Source of the DNA: Anaerolineae bacterium
GTDB lineage: Bacteria; Chloroflexota; Anaerolineae; DTLA01
DNA: 36,056 nt
Assembly: GCA_029907165.1 (NCBI GenBank)
Contig: JARYMK010000009.1
Location: 1 to 36,056 of the forward strand
Direction: 5' to 3'
This document shows positions 8,576-18,302 of this stretch, piece after piece; within the stretch, counting starts at the first letter, position 1; the number at the start of each line of letters is the position of its first letter. Both the position numbers and the translations under genes were made by a program. The notes below the pieces were generated by a model, which had not been told where the DNA came from, ran no database searches, and saw nothing but the letters and a program-made list of their open reading frames with translations.

Positions 8576-9655
8576 CTACCAGCGATCCGGTCCGTACTCC
8601 ACGCTCTTGCGCCAGTTGGTGCGCTCGCGCCAGTCAGGGTACACGTACCGGCCGATGTTCATGTCGGTCGGGTGCTCGTACCGCGCGCCGGGGAGCAACA
8701 CCACGGTCCGCATGTCCAGCCGCTTCTCCTTGGCCTTGCGGCTGACGATGTACTCCAGGTACGAGGGGTCCTCGTAGCAGTTGGCCCAGTTGTCGTGGTG
8801 CGCCGGGATCACCACCTTGGCGTTCATGGCCTCGGCCACCCGCCACACGTCCCACGGCGACATCTTGTCGGTGTAGCCGGGGGCATTGTTCCCCATGTCC
8901 ATGGTTACCATGTCAATCTTGTAGGCCTCGCCCACCATGCGATAGCCGTTGTGGTACAGCGTGTCGCCGAGGAAGGCCATGTTCCCGCCCTCGGTGTTGA
9001 AGATGAAACTCACGGCGACTTCCTCAAACGGTCTGGGCGTGTCAAAGCCGGTCTTCGTGGCGATCACGTCAAAGTTGGGGGCAAAGTCAATCTTCATGTC
9101 GGCGATCTGCACGCTCTTGCCCACTTCGGCCACGATGAGCCGGTCGTCGGGCACGCCCATGTTCTTCTTCATGCGGCGGGCGGCCTCGGGGGGCGCGATG
9201 AACTTGCAGTTCGTCGTCTGCAACGCGGCGCTGATGGTGTAGAAGTCCATGTGGTCCTGGTGATGGTGCGTGATGCACACCGCGTCCAGGCGGCTGAACT
9301 TCCACGGGTCTATCACGTGGGGGTTCAGGCGCATCCACCACAGTTTGTCCGCGCCGCTCGTGCGGCAGACGCCACAGTACGAGTAGTCGGTGAACAGGCT
9401 GGGGCCCGCGTACAGGTCCACCAGGAACACCGCACCCGCCTGCGACTTCAGCGCCCACGACGGCCCGCCGAAATACCACAAGACGCCCGTCCCTGGCTTC
9501 ACCTGGAAGTGCTCAATCTCGTAGTTGAGGTACGTGCCCCACTCTGGGAAGACTTCCTGGAGCCAGATTTCCCGGGTCATCTTGCGAGGCAGGCCGATGG
9601 TCGCCCCGTCCATGACGCCCATTTCATCGTACTTCACAACACTCTCGTCGCTCAT
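8576..9655 (-). CDS. Metallo-beta-lactamase-fold hydrolase, UlaG-like (L-ascorbate-6-phosphate lactonase family)
   Basis: LDAVCITHHHQDHMD metal motif, GGNMAFLGDTLYH, VVIPAHHDNW; overall UlaG-like architecture. Confidence 0.75.
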   Translation of the reverse strand: MSDESVVKYDEMGVMDGATIGLPRKMTREIWLQEVFPEWGTYLNYEIEHFQVKPGTGVLWYFGGPSWALKSQAGAVFLVDLYAGPSLFTDYSYCGVCRTSGADKLWWMRLNPHVIDPWKFSRLDAVCITHHHQDHMDFYTISAALQTTNCKFIAPPEAARRMKKNMGVPDDRLIVAEVGKSVQIADMKIDFAPNFDVIATKTGFDTPRPFEEVAVSFIFNTEGGNMAFLGDTLYHNGYRMVGEAYKIDMVTMDMGNNAPGYTDKMSPWDVWRVAEAMNAKVVIPAHHDNWANCYEDPSYLEYIVSRKAKEKRLDMRTVVLLPGARYEHPTDMNIGRYVYPDWRERTNWRKSVEYGPDRW

Positions 9656-9721
9656 GGGTTCACTCCTTTCACAAATGTTGGTGAGAATCGGATGTCCACA
9701 TGCGTCGGTCGTTGTTCCTAC

Positions 9722-11389
9722 CTAGACGCGCAGGATTGCGCCTGTGCTGGCCGAAGTTACCATCTTGGCATATCGGTACAGATACCCCTCCTTGATCTTT
9801 GGCTCAGGCGGAACCCAACGGGCCCGCCGCTCGGACAACTCCTGTTCAGATACCTCAAGCGTCAGCGTGCGGTTGGGGATGTCAATCCAAATGCTGTCGC
9901 CTTCTTGAACCAATGCAATCGGGCCGCCTTCCGCTGCCTCGGGGGAGATGTGGCCGATGGCCGCGCCGCGGGTTACGCCGCTGAACCTCCCGTCGGTGAT
10001 GAGCGCCACCGACTCGCCCAGCCCCATGCCCACGATGGCCGAGGTCGGCGCGAGCATCTCGCGCATGCCCGGCCCGCCCTTCGGCCCCTCGTAGCGCACG
10101 ACGACCACGTCGCCCGGCACGATGCGCCCGCCCAGGATGGCGTCCACGGCGTCTTCCTCGCAGTCAAACACACGCGCGCGCCCTCGCCGCTGGCGCATGG
10201 CTGGCGCTACCGCCACCTGCTTGACCACCGCGCCATCCGGCGCCAGGTTGCCCTTCAGGATGGCCAATCCGCCCTGCGGATGCACGGGCCGATCCAGTGG
10301 GCGGATGATTTCGGCGTCCCGGATTTCCACGCTCTGCAGGTTCTCGCCTAGCGTCCTGCCCGTAACGGTCATCACCGACAGGTCCACCAGCCCCTTCTCG
10401 GCGAGCCGCTTCATGACGCCCTGCACGCCCCCCGCGCGATCCAGATCATCCAGGTGGTGCGGCCCCGCTGGACTCATGTTGCAGATGTGGGGAACGCGAT
10501 CCGCAACCTCCTGGAACAGGTCCAGCGGGATGGCCAGTTGCGCCTCGTTCGCAATGGCGGGCACGTGGAGCACGGTGTTCGTGGAGCAACCCAGGGCCAT
10601 ATCCGCGGCGATCGCGTTGAGGAACGCTTCGGGGGTAGCGATGTCGCGGGGGCGAATCCCACGGCGGAGCAGTTCCATGACCTTTGCGCCGGCCATCTTC
10701 GCCAGGCGGAGCCGCGCCCCGCTCACCGCCGGAACGGTCCCGTTCCCCGGCAATCCCAGCCCCAGCGCCTCGGTCAGGCAGTTCATGGAGTTGGCGGTGA
10801 ACATCCCCGCGCACGAGCCGCACCCCGGACAGCACACCTCCTCCAGTTCGGCCAGTTCCGCTTCGGTCATGCTGCCCGCGGAGACCTGCCCCACGCCTTC
10901 CCACACGGTGGTCAGGTCGGTCTCGCGCCCGCGCCACAGGCCCGCAAGCATCGGCCCGCCGCTCACGACGACGGCTGGGATGTTGAGGCGCAGCGCCGCC
11001 ATCAGCATTCCAGGGGTGATCTTGTCGCAGTTCGTTACGAGGACGAGGGCGTCAAAGGGGTGGGCCATCGCCATCACTTCCACCGAGTCGGCGATGAGTT
11101 CCCGGCTGGCCAGGACGTACTTCATCCCCTCGTGCCCCATCGCCAGCCCGTCGCAGATGCCGATGGACGGGAAGACGACCGGAGTGCCGCCTGCCGACGC
11201 TACCCCGCGCACCACTGCCTCGGTTACGGCGTTGAGGTGAAAGTGCCCCGGCACAATCTCGTTGAAGGCGTTGACCACGCCGACGATGGGGCCGTCAATC
11301 TCCTGGCGCGTGTAGCCCATGGAGTACAGCAACGCCCGGTGCTGGGCCCGTTTCAGTCCCTTCTTCATCGCATCGCTTCGCATCGGCAC
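9722..11389 (-). CDS. ilvD: Dihydroxy-acid dehydratase (IlvD/Edd family)
   Basis: 555 aa. [110 protein letters not shown]. Confidence 0.92.
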   Translation of the reverse strand: MPMRSDAMKKGLKRAQHRALLYSMGYTRQEIDGPIVGVVNAFNEIVPGHFHLNAVTEAVVRGVASAGGTPVVFPSIGICDGLAMGHEGMKYVLASRELIADSVEVMAMAHPFDALVLVTNCDKITPGMLMAALRLNIPAVVVSGGPMLAGLWRGRETDLTTVWEGVGQVSAGSMTEAELAELEEVCCPGCGSCAGMFTANSMNCLTEALGLGLPGNGTVPAVSGARLRLAKMAGAKVMELLRRGIRPRDIATPEAFLNAIAADMALGCSTNTVLHVPAIANEAQLAIPLDLFQEVADRVPHICNMSPAGPHHLDDLDRAGGVQGVMKRLAEKGLVDLSVMTVTGRTLGENLQSVEIRDAEIIRPLDRPVHPQGGLAILKGNLAPDGAVVKQVAVAPAMRQRRGRARVFDCEEDAVDAILGGRIVPGDVVVVRYEGPKGGPGMREMLAPTSAIVGMGLGESVALITDGRFSGVTRGAAIGHISPEAAEGGPIALVQEGDSIWIDIPNRTLTLEVSEQELSERRARWVPPEPKIKEGYLYRYAKMVTSASTGAILRV

Positions 11390-11463
11390 CCCCTTTGTGC
11401 AATCGCTTGAGCATTGCGCTGCGGGCTGCGGTTGCGCCCGCGCGATCCCCGTACTTGAACACT

Positions 11464-11616
11464 TGTCATTGCGAGGGCACGGAGTGCCCGAAGCAACCCC
11501 AGGTCCTCTCCGTCATGCTTCGCTCAGCCTCTCGGCTGACGAGACTCTTCGGCGCTCCGCGCCTCAGAATGACAGTCTGCCGAGATTGCTTCGTCGCTGC
11601 GCTCCTCGCAATGACA
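11464..11616. repeat. Nested, imperfect inverted-repeat element (intergenic repeat of the GTCATTGCGAGG...GAAGCAA type)
   Basis: Outer arms TGTCATTGCGAGGGCACGGAGTGCCCGAAGCAA (11464-11496) and GATTGCTTCGTCGCTGCGCTCCTCGCAATGACA (11584-11616, inverted) enclose an inner element starting GTCATGCTTCGCTCAG and ending CTCAGAATGAC (11512-11573). Confidence 0.7.
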
Positions 11617-11644
11617 TACAATCAACAATTAACGTGATGAAGCC

Positions 11645-12523
11645 CTACCCGGCCGACTTCGCGGGAAGGTGGAGAATCGCCCGCGCCTCGTCGGGCGATG
11701 CCGGCTCGCGCCCCGCCATCCGCGCGATCTGAACCGCCTTCTCCACCTGGTCCCAGTTGCCCCGCGATTTCGTCTTTGTAGTTATGTCAATATAGATGTT
11801 GTCTTCCAATCCAACCCGAATGTGTCCCCCGAAGATAGCACCCGCCATCGCCACTGGGAAGCACAGCGGCCCCACGCCCACGCCCTGCCACGTGGACCCA
11901 GGCGGCACCGCGTGGATGTAACTGTTCAGGATGTCGGAGTTGAATCGCGTCCCCCCCATCACCCCGAACACAAAGGAGAAGTGCAGCGGCGGCACCAGGA
12001 AGTCGTAGTACTCGGTGAAGAACAGCACGTTGTGCACGTGGCCCAGGTCAAAGCACTCTATCTCCGGCTTGATGCCCTTCTCCTTCATCAGCGTGCCGAA
12101 CTCAATGGTGGCCTGCAGTGGGTTGTAGTAGGTCTTGTCGGCGATGATGGAGCCGTCGCGGTAACTCACCGTGCAGAAGTTCATCGTCCCCGGGTTCAGC
12201 GAGGCCAGTTCCGGCGTGTGGTATACGATAGGTCGCTTACGTTCCTCCAGTGTGGAGTCCAAACTCACGCCCGTGCTCAGGTTCAGCAGGACGCCGCTGT
12301 TTTCACGGATGGCCTGGACTACCTCGGCCATAATGGCGGGATCGGTGGTCGGCTTGCCGGTGATTGGGTCGCGGAAATGCACGTGCACGATGGCCGCGCC
12401 TGCCTCCTCGGCCTGCTTGGCCTCGCGGGCGAACTCCTCGGGCGTGTAGGGCACGTTGGGGTTGTGCTCCTTCATGGTAACGCTGCCGGCCAGCGCAGCC
12501 GTGATGATAACCTTGTCCGCCAT
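11645..12523 (-). CDS. Beta-keto acid cleavage enzyme (BKACE, DUF849; 3-keto-5-aminohexanoate cleavage enzyme-like)
   Basis: 292 aa. VIITAALAGSVTMKEHNPNVPYTPEEFAREAKQAEEAGAAIVHVHFRDPITGKPTTD..., ELASLNPGTMNF, GHIRVGLEDNIY: typical BKACE motifs. Confidence 0.9.
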   Translation of the reverse strand: MADKVIITAALAGSVTMKEHNPNVPYTPEEFAREAKQAEEAGAAIVHVHFRDPITGKPTTDPAIMAEVVQAIRENSGVLLNLSTGVSLDSTLEERKRPIVYHTPELASLNPGTMNFCTVSYRDGSIIADKTYYNPLQATIEFGTLMKEKGIKPEIECFDLGHVHNVLFFTEYYDFLVPPLHFSFVFGVMGGTRFNSDILNSYIHAVPPGSTWQGVGVGPLCFPVAMAGAIFGGHIRVGLEDNIYIDITTKTKSRGNWDQVEKAVQIARMAGREPASPDEARAILHLPAKSAG

Positions 12524-12537
12524 ATCCTACCCTCGTC

Positions 12538-13497
12538 TCACTCCATCTTCTGTACTTCGCGCAGGAGTTTCAGTTGCCGCAGGAAGTACAGGTCGCGCTT
12601 GCGTAGAATCTGCTCGCGCGATTTCCCGGTGTAGTCGTAGAACCCGCGCCCCGTCTTGATGCCGTAGTTGCCGCCCTGGACGATCTCATCAAAGAACGCG
12701 GGCGTCTTCGTCATCGTGCTCAATTCCTTGAACAGGTACTGGCAGATGGTGTGGAACACATCCAGGCCGCCCAGGTCTGCCGTCTCCAACGGCCCCAGCC
12801 AGGGATAGCGGAAGCCGACGCCGTTCTTCAGGGTGCGATCCACGTCCTCCACGGTTACGACGCCTTCCTGCACCAGGTGGAGCGCCTCGCGGAGCAGGGC
12901 ATACTGCAGGCGGTTGCTGGCGAATCCGGGGATGTCCTTCTGAACGCGCACGGGGACCTTGCCCAGCCGCTCGGACAGGCCGTAGATGACGTCCATGGTC
13001 TCGTCCGACGTCTGCTCGCCGCGGATCACTTCCACCAACGGCACGATCTCCGGCGGATTGGCCCAGTGCATCCCACCCACCCGCTGGGGATAGCGACACA
13101 CGGACGCAATGGCGGTGATGCTCAGGCCAGAGGTGTTGGTGGCGAGGATGGTGTCGGGTGGGCACAGGGATTCCATCTCACGGAAGAGGTCTTGCTTGAG
13201 GGCCAGGTTCTCGGGCACCGATTCCAGCACGTACTGGACGCCCTGCAGCGCGTCGGCGAGGGAACCCGTCCCTCGGATGCGTGCTCGGGCAGCCTCCGCC
13301 TCCGCTTCGGAAATCAAGCCCTCCTGGATGAAGACCTGCTGGCTGTGCCTCACGCGGTTCAGCGCGCGCTGGATGCCTTCGGCGCTGCGGCTGTAGAGGG
13401 CGACTTCGTAGCCGGCCTGGGCGAAGCACATGCTGATGCCGGAGCCCATAGTCCCCGCCCCGATCATGGCGACCCTGCGGATATCCTCAAGTCTCAC
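12538..13497 (-). CDS. 3-hydroxyacyl-CoA dehydrogenase family protein
   Basis: Start GTG at 13497 behind GGAGG. VAMIGAGTMGSGISMCFAQAGYEVALYSRS; ILATNTSGLSITAIA; GFASNRLQYALLREALHLVQEG; GGNYGIKTGRGFYDY. Confidence 0.88.
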   Translation of the reverse strand: MRLEDIRRVAMIGAGTMGSGISMCFAQAGYEVALYSRSAEGIQRALNRVRHSQQVFIQEGLISEAEAEAARARIRGTGSLADALQGVQYVLESVPENLALKQDLFREMESLCPPDTILATNTSGLSITAIASVCRYPQRVGGMHWANPPEIVPLVEVIRGEQTSDETMDVIYGLSERLGKVPVRVQKDIPGFASNRLQYALLREALHLVQEGVVTVEDVDRTLKNGVGFRYPWLGPLETADLGGLDVFHTICQYLFKELSTMTKTPAFFDEIVQGGNYGIKTGRGFYDYTGKSREQILRKRDLYFLRQLKLLREVQKME

Positions 13498-13566
13498 GGC
13501 GAGCCTCCTTGTGGCGAGAAGGTGCGATTGGTGGCAGGTGCAGATTACAACGTTTACCCAAGCCCT

Positions 13567-13595
13567 ATTATACCACAACTTTGGGCCAATGGCAC
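13567..13595 (-). promoter_or_regulatory. Candidate proximal sigma-A promoter
   Basis: On minus strand GTGCCA-N17-TATAAT (TATAAT = 13567-13572), 70 bp upstream of the GTG start at 13497. Confidence 0.45.
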
Positions 13596-13639
13596 GGTCT
13601 AGTGCAGTGCCAGGGGACAATTCTCAATGTCCAGGTCAT

Positions 13640-13654
13640 TATCGATTATCGATA
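13640..13654. promoter_or_regulatory. Candidate repressor operator
   Basis: TATCGAT-T-ATCGATA, perfect 7-1-7 inverted repeat starting ~11 nt downstream of a consensus -10 element. Confidence 0.55.
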
Positions 13655-13665
13655 GGCACACTTTG

Positions 13666-13693
13666 ATTATACGCGCCTCGCGCCGCGTGTCAA
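13666..13693 (-). promoter_or_regulatory. Consensus sigma-A promoter for the 3-hydroxyacyl-CoA dehydrogenase/BKACE group
   Basis: Minus-strand TTGACA (13688-13693) - 16 bp - TATAAT (13666-13671), both hexamers perfect matches. Confidence 0.7.
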
Positions 13694-13815
13694 GGCTAAC
13701 GGAGAAAGACAATATTCGCGGCCACGCCAAAAGATGCGCAATGTAGGAGGCTGCCTAGATTGGGCCCGCACGTGGCAGAAGCCGAGGCGGGGCATCGGTG
13801 GGCATAGGGTACGAG

Positions 13816-13851
13816 CGCCCTCCCGCAAGCCTGCAAGCCTGCGGGAGGGCG
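13816..13851 (-). terminator. Hairpin downstream of acsE (end of Wood-Ljungdahl cluster)
   Basis: 12-bp perfect stem CGCCCTCCCGCA / TGCGGGAGGGCG with 12-nt loop, 20 bp after the acsE stop. No strong U-tract. Confidence 0.5.
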
Positions 13852-13870
13852 GAGGGTTCTGGGCACGAGA

Positions 13871-14791
13871 TTACATCTTCAGGTACGAGTCGGCGAAGAT
13901 GATCTCGTTCTTCAGGATGCGCACCGTCTTGTAGATGGCCACCTGCTCCGGGTCATTCATGTCCACCACAGACGGATCAAACGGCTCCATGGCTTGGGTC
14001 GTATCGTACAGGTGCAGCAGGAGCCGCCCGACGGGGGTGCTGTCGTCGCGGGTTTCAATGATGCGCATGAACCGCATCAGTTCCCGATCCAGCGGGTCCG
14101 CGATGGCCGCATCCAGGCCCGCCGCCATCAGCATGACCAAATACGTGCGGTTGATGAGGCTACGGTTTTCGTGGGACACCTGGTTGGACACGTTGGACAG
14201 GCCAACCACCGTATTGAGCGGCGGGTCCCACAACTTCATCAGGCGCACCGCCTCAACCGCGTTCGGGACGTACTCCTGCGACCCCGCCACCGTCAGCACC
14301 AGCGGGTCAAAGTAGATGTTCTCCACCGGAACGCCCGCCTCGGTCAGTTTGGGCAGGAGAATTTCCATGGCGATATTGAATCGGTCCTCGGCGCTCACGG
14401 GGATGCCGGACTTCGTCATCGTCAGCGCGATGATGTTGGCCCCGTACTTCGCTGCCAGCGGAGCCATCGCCGCCAGGCGCTCCTCCTCGGCCGACGTGGA
14501 GTTGATGAACGGCTTGTTCTTGCACTTCTTGAGGCCCGCCTCAATCGCAGCGGCGTTTGTGGTATCCAGCGACAGGACGACGTCGGGAATGGCCGCCTGC
14601 ACTGCGTCCACGATCCACTCCATGATTTCCACGCCGGCTTTCTTCTGGGGGCCGATGTTCAGGTCAATCACCTGAGCGCCCGCATTCCACTGGGAAAGGG
14701 CGACCTTTTGGATGTAGGCCGTGTCGCGGTTGTTGACGGCCTCCTTGATCTTGGGCGCGATGATGTGGATGTTCTCGCCGATAATTAGCAT
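13871..14791 (-). CDS. acsE: 5-methyltetrahydrofolate:corrinoid/iron-sulfur protein methyltransferase
   Basis: 306 aa pterin-binding TIM barrel: MLIIGENIHIIAPKIKEAVNNRD...GAQVIDLNIGPQKKAG...SLDTTNAAAIEAGL...PFINSTSAE. Located in the CODH/ACS operon. Confidence 0.93.
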   Translation of the reverse strand: MLIIGENIHIIAPKIKEAVNNRDTAYIQKVALSQWNAGAQVIDLNIGPQKKAGVEIMEWIVDAVQAAIPDVVLSLDTTNAAAIEAGLKKCKNKPFINSTSAEEERLAAMAPLAAKYGANIIALTMTKSGIPVSAEDRFNIAMEILLPKLTEAGVPVENIYFDPLVLTVAGSQEYVPNAVEAVRLMKLWDPPLNTVVGLSNVSNQVSHENRSLINRTYLVMLMAAGLDAAIADPLDRELMRFMRIIETRDDSTPVGRLLLHLYDTTQAMEPFDPSVVDMNDPEQVAIYKTVRILKNEIIFADSYLKM

Positions 14792-14909
14792 TCGTGCACC
14801 TCCTCGTGTTCTTGTGCGCTTGCGCGCGATTGAAAACGCCGATGAGAAACCCCGAAACCCGCGAGTGCGGGCGGATGCCTCATGTCGTCATCCGCTTACG
14901 CCCCGCGGC

Positions 14910-16865
14910 CTACTGCGTCTCCTGGCTCTGGCGACCTACGCTCTGGAGCAGGCGCATCACGGACGGGAAACTGGCCGTGTCGGTGTGCGGCAAGAACAGC
15001 GCCGACGTGAACTGATCCATGAACGTGTTGTCCGCGCTCAACTCCAGGTAGGTCATCTTGTTGGCGATCTCCACGACGGCCTGGCGCATGTCCGCGCACA
15101 GCAGTGCCGCATACGCGCCCAGGGCCGACGTGTTGCCCAGATAATGGAACCGATCCCAGGGCATGTCGGGGAGAAGCCCGATTTGGATGGCCTTCTCCAC
15201 GTCAATGTACTTGCCAAAGGCTCCGCCGATGAGCACCTGTTCCACGTCGGCCAGTTCAATGCCCACGCTGCGGGTGAGCACCGAGAACCCGGCGTAGATG
15301 GCAGCCTTGGCGCGGATGAGGTTGGCGATGTCCACCTCGGTGATGACGATGTCGTTCTTCTTCGCGCGCGTCTCGGAGGCCCAGGCGACCACGTACTCCG
15401 GCCCGTGCTCGCCCATGCGGATGCGCGGCGTGTTCAGGGTTCGGTTCAGTTTGCCCGCCTTGTCCATCACGCCGGAGATGAACATCTCGGCCAGCAGCGA
15501 GATCATGCCCGACCCACAGATGCCCTCAGGCGGGGCATCGCCGATGGTGCGGTACGTCGGCTCGTAGGTCTTGGCGCTGATCCACACTTCCTCAATCGCG
15601 CCGATCGTGGCCCGCATCCCCGACTGCACGCCCGCGCCCTCAAACGCTGGCCCGGCCGAGCACGCGCACGAAATCAGCCAGTCGGCATTGCCCAGGACGA
15701 TCTCGCCGTTGGTGCCCACGTCTATGAACAGGCTGAGTTTGTCGGTGGTGTACAGTTTGGAACTCAACACCCCCGCCGTGATGTCGCCGCCCACGTAGGC
15801 CCCCACCCCGGGCAGGCAGTCCACTGTCGCGTCGGGGTTGATGTGGATGCCCAGTTCGTGGGCCCGCACGGGGGACGGATGGGTGATGGTGGGGATGTAG
15901 GGTTCCAAGCGGATCGCCTCGGGGTCTAATCCGAGGAACAGGTGGGTCATCGTGGTGTTTCCCGCCACCGTCATCTTGTGAATCTCGGTGCCGGCGATGT
16001 TGTTTCGGGCGCACAGTTCCTCAATGAGGCCGTTGATGGTCTGCACCACCAACCGCTGAAGGTGCTCCAGCCCGCCGGGCTTCTTCGCATAGATGATGCG
16101 GGAGATGACATCCTCGCCGCACGAGATTTGGAGGTTGTACGCCGAGGCGGTGTCCACCACTCGGCCTGCGATCATGTCCACGAGATAGACGACGTTGGAC
16201 GTGGTCCCAATGTCCACGGCGATGCCATACAGCGTCTGCGTCTGGTTCCCAGGGGCCACATCCAGCAGGCGGGGCGGGCCATCGGGATTCGTCCACGTGC
16301 CCATCTCCAGCGTGAGGGTAACATCCCAGTTTGCGTCGCGCAGCGCCCGCGCCAGTCTGCGAAGCGTGGGCAGCGCCACTGTTAGGTTGCGGATGTCGTA
16401 CTGGCGCGCTAGTTCGCGGGACACGCGTTCAAAGTCGGTTGTGTTGTCCAGCAGGCTCGGCGGCTCAATCTGTAGATGGACCTTGCGCAGGGTGGGCTTG
16501 GCAGCCCAGTCGCAGGCCGCGGGCAGTTCGTAGGCCCGCTCGGCGCCCCGCTCTGTGGGCAGACGGCGGACGATGACCTCCTCAAGCGGCGGGACGAACA
16601 CCTCCAGGTCGCCCTGCACGCGCGTTTGGCAAGCCAGGGCGTACCCTTGTTCCAGTTCGGTTGCGGTGAGGCGGACGGTCGTCTTGCGTTCCGCCTCGCC
16701 GCGGGTGATCACGACCTTGCAACGCCCGCAGCGCCCCTGGCTGCCACAGGGCAGGCTGATGGGAACGCCGGCGGCAAGGGCCACGTCGGATAGGATTTCG
16801 CCGGCGCGCGCCCGGGCAACGACGCCCGACGGCTGAAAGGTTACGGTGAACGTGTTCTCGGACAT
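14910..16865 (-). CDS. acsV: ATP-dependent reductive activator of corrinoid/iron-sulfur protein (RACo; 2Fe-2S plus ASKHA domain)
   Basis: 651 aa. N-terminal LPCGSQGRCGRCKV 2Fe-2S motif; C-terminal ASKHA motifs GIAVDIGTTSNVVYLVD, LFIDVGTNGEIVLGN, GICGSGMISLLAEM. Operon context. Confidence 0.88.
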   Translation of the reverse strand: MSENTFTVTFQPSGVVARARAGEILSDVALAAGVPISLPCGSQGRCGRCKVVITRGEAERKTTVRLTATELEQGYALACQTRVQGDLEVFVPPLEEVIVRRLPTERGAERAYELPAACDWAAKPTLRKVHLQIEPPSLLDNTTDFERVSRELARQYDIRNLTVALPTLRRLARALRDANWDVTLTLEMGTWTNPDGPPRLLDVAPGNQTQTLYGIAVDIGTTSNVVYLVDMIAGRVVDTASAYNLQISCGEDVISRIIYAKKPGGLEHLQRLVVQTINGLIEELCARNNIAGTEIHKMTVAGNTTMTHLFLGLDPEAIRLEPYIPTITHPSPVRAHELGIHINPDATVDCLPGVGAYVGGDITAGVLSSKLYTTDKLSLFIDVGTNGEIVLGNADWLISCACSAGPAFEGAGVQSGMRATIGAIEEVWISAKTYEPTYRTIGDAPPEGICGSGMISLLAEMFISGVMDKAGKLNRTLNTPRIRMGEHGPEYVVAWASETRAKKNDIVITEVDIANLIRAKAAIYAGFSVLTRSVGIELADVEQVLIGGAFGKYIDVEKAIQIGLLPDMPWDRFHYLGNTSALGAYAALLCADMRQAVVEIANKMTYLELSADNTFMDQFTSALFLPHTDTASFPSVMRLLQSVGRQSQETQ

Positions 16866-16927
16866 GACGGGTTCCTAGGGCAGGGGCGAACCTCGCTTCG
16901 CGCCATCGGTCCGCCCCTGCAGGGTTG

Positions 16928-18277
16928 CTATTTCCAGACGTTCTTCAGGTAGGACGGGATGTCCACTGCCTCGCGCGGCCCCACGCGCACGTCCCACCCG
17001 GGCAGTTCTTCTTCCAGTTCGCCCGAGATGGTGGCCACGAGGCCGGGGATGACGATCTTCTTGTGGTTGATCCGGTCGGGCACGTTGAACGCCTTGACCG
17101 CCTTGGCGATGCGCTCGGCGTCAAACTTGCCGGCGGCCCAGGCCGTCAGAACCGACATGCCCTCGGCGTCGGTGATGAGCACCCATGCGGGCAGACCGCT
17201 GGCCTCCACCTCGCCCGCCACGCTGAAGTAGGTCAGCGAGAAGTTGGTGGTAACCAGCAGCGGCGACTCGGGCTTGGGCGAGTTGAACTCGTACACGCCC
17301 GGGCTGACCTGGATGGGCTTCTGCGGGTCGGTGAAGATGTTCAGCCGCAGCGTCAGCAGGATGTACATGGCGGCCGGGTCAAAGTGATCCAGTACCACGA
17401 TGCCGCCGTACTTGGCGATGGCCTGCGCCGCCGCCACGACTTCCTCCTCAAACGAGCCGGCCCCCTCGCCTGGGAATGCCGCCAGGGGGTAGCCCAACGG
17501 CCGGAAGTTCTTCTTGAGGGCCAGTCGGCGCAACTGCGTGAACAGCGCCAAATTGCCGTAAAGGGTGCGTGCGCCCGGGTCAAGGACAATGCTCTCCACG
17601 CCCGCGGCCTTCACATTCTCGGCCAACTCGGCCAGGGCGCTGAGGTCGCCATCGGCTCGCACGAGGATGGACGCATTGGCAGCCTTGGCGGCTTTGGTCA
17701 TCTCCCGCCAGTTCTGGGCCGTGGCGGGCCCCACCAGCGGGGCAAGGCCGCCTTCCTTCGCCAGGCCTGCCGCGATGGCCGCCGGATTGTCGGACAGCAG
17801 AATCACGGGCCGCTTGGTCTTGGCGCGCACGGTGGCCACCGCCTGCGCGAACGTGTCGGCGTTGCCCGAAACGTTCTGCACCGCAATGCCGTCCGCGAAC
17901 AGGTCCATGCCCACGCGCTCGGTCTTGAATGCGACGATGTCGGCGACTTTGGCCTCCAGTTCGGCGGTCGGCAGGTTGTCGGGCACGCGCACGAACACGC
18001 CCGGCTGGTGGAAGAAGGTCTTCTCGTGGCGGAAGAGCACGGTCTCGTTGCCGACCTCCACCTTGTGATCCGCGCCGCCCAGGGTTACCAGGCGGATAGG
18101 CGGAGCAGAGGCCGCCTCCAGCGCCTGCTTGGCCTCCTCCGAGACGTAGGGACACGCCGAGAGGTCAGCCTGCTTGGCCGCCAGTTTCATGCCGAAAGCA
18201 AGGCACGTGGGGAACCCGCACTCCTTGCAGTTGGTTTTCGGGAGCAGTTTGTAGATTTCAAGTCCGCTCAGTGGCAT
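16928..18277 (-). CDS. acsC: Corrinoid/iron-sulfur protein large (gamma) subunit of CODH/ACS
   Basis: 449 aa. MPLSGLEIYKLLPKTNCKECGFPTCLAFGMKLAAKQADLSACPY is the N-terminal 4Fe-4S motif; C-terminal corrinoid-binding domain. Confidence 0.95.
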   Translation of the reverse strand: MPLSGLEIYKLLPKTNCKECGFPTCLAFGMKLAAKQADLSACPYVSEEAKQALEAASAPPIRLVTLGGADHKVEVGNETVLFRHEKTFFHQPGVFVRVPDNLPTAELEAKVADIVAFKTERVGMDLFADGIAVQNVSGNADTFAQAVATVRAKTKRPVILLSDNPAAIAAGLAKEGGLAPLVGPATAQNWREMTKAAKAANASILVRADGDLSALAELAENVKAAGVESIVLDPGARTLYGNLALFTQLRRLALKKNFRPLGYPLAAFPGEGAGSFEEEVVAAAQAIAKYGGIVVLDHFDPAAMYILLTLRLNIFTDPQKPIQVSPGVYEFNSPKPESPLLVTTNFSLTYFSVAGEVEASGLPAWVLITDAEGMSVLTAWAAGKFDAERIAKAVKAFNVPDRINHKKIVIPGLVATISGELEEELPGWDVRVGPREAVDIPSYLKNVWK

Positions 18278-18302
18278 CTTGTCCTCCTTGTTATCTAAAC
18301 GT

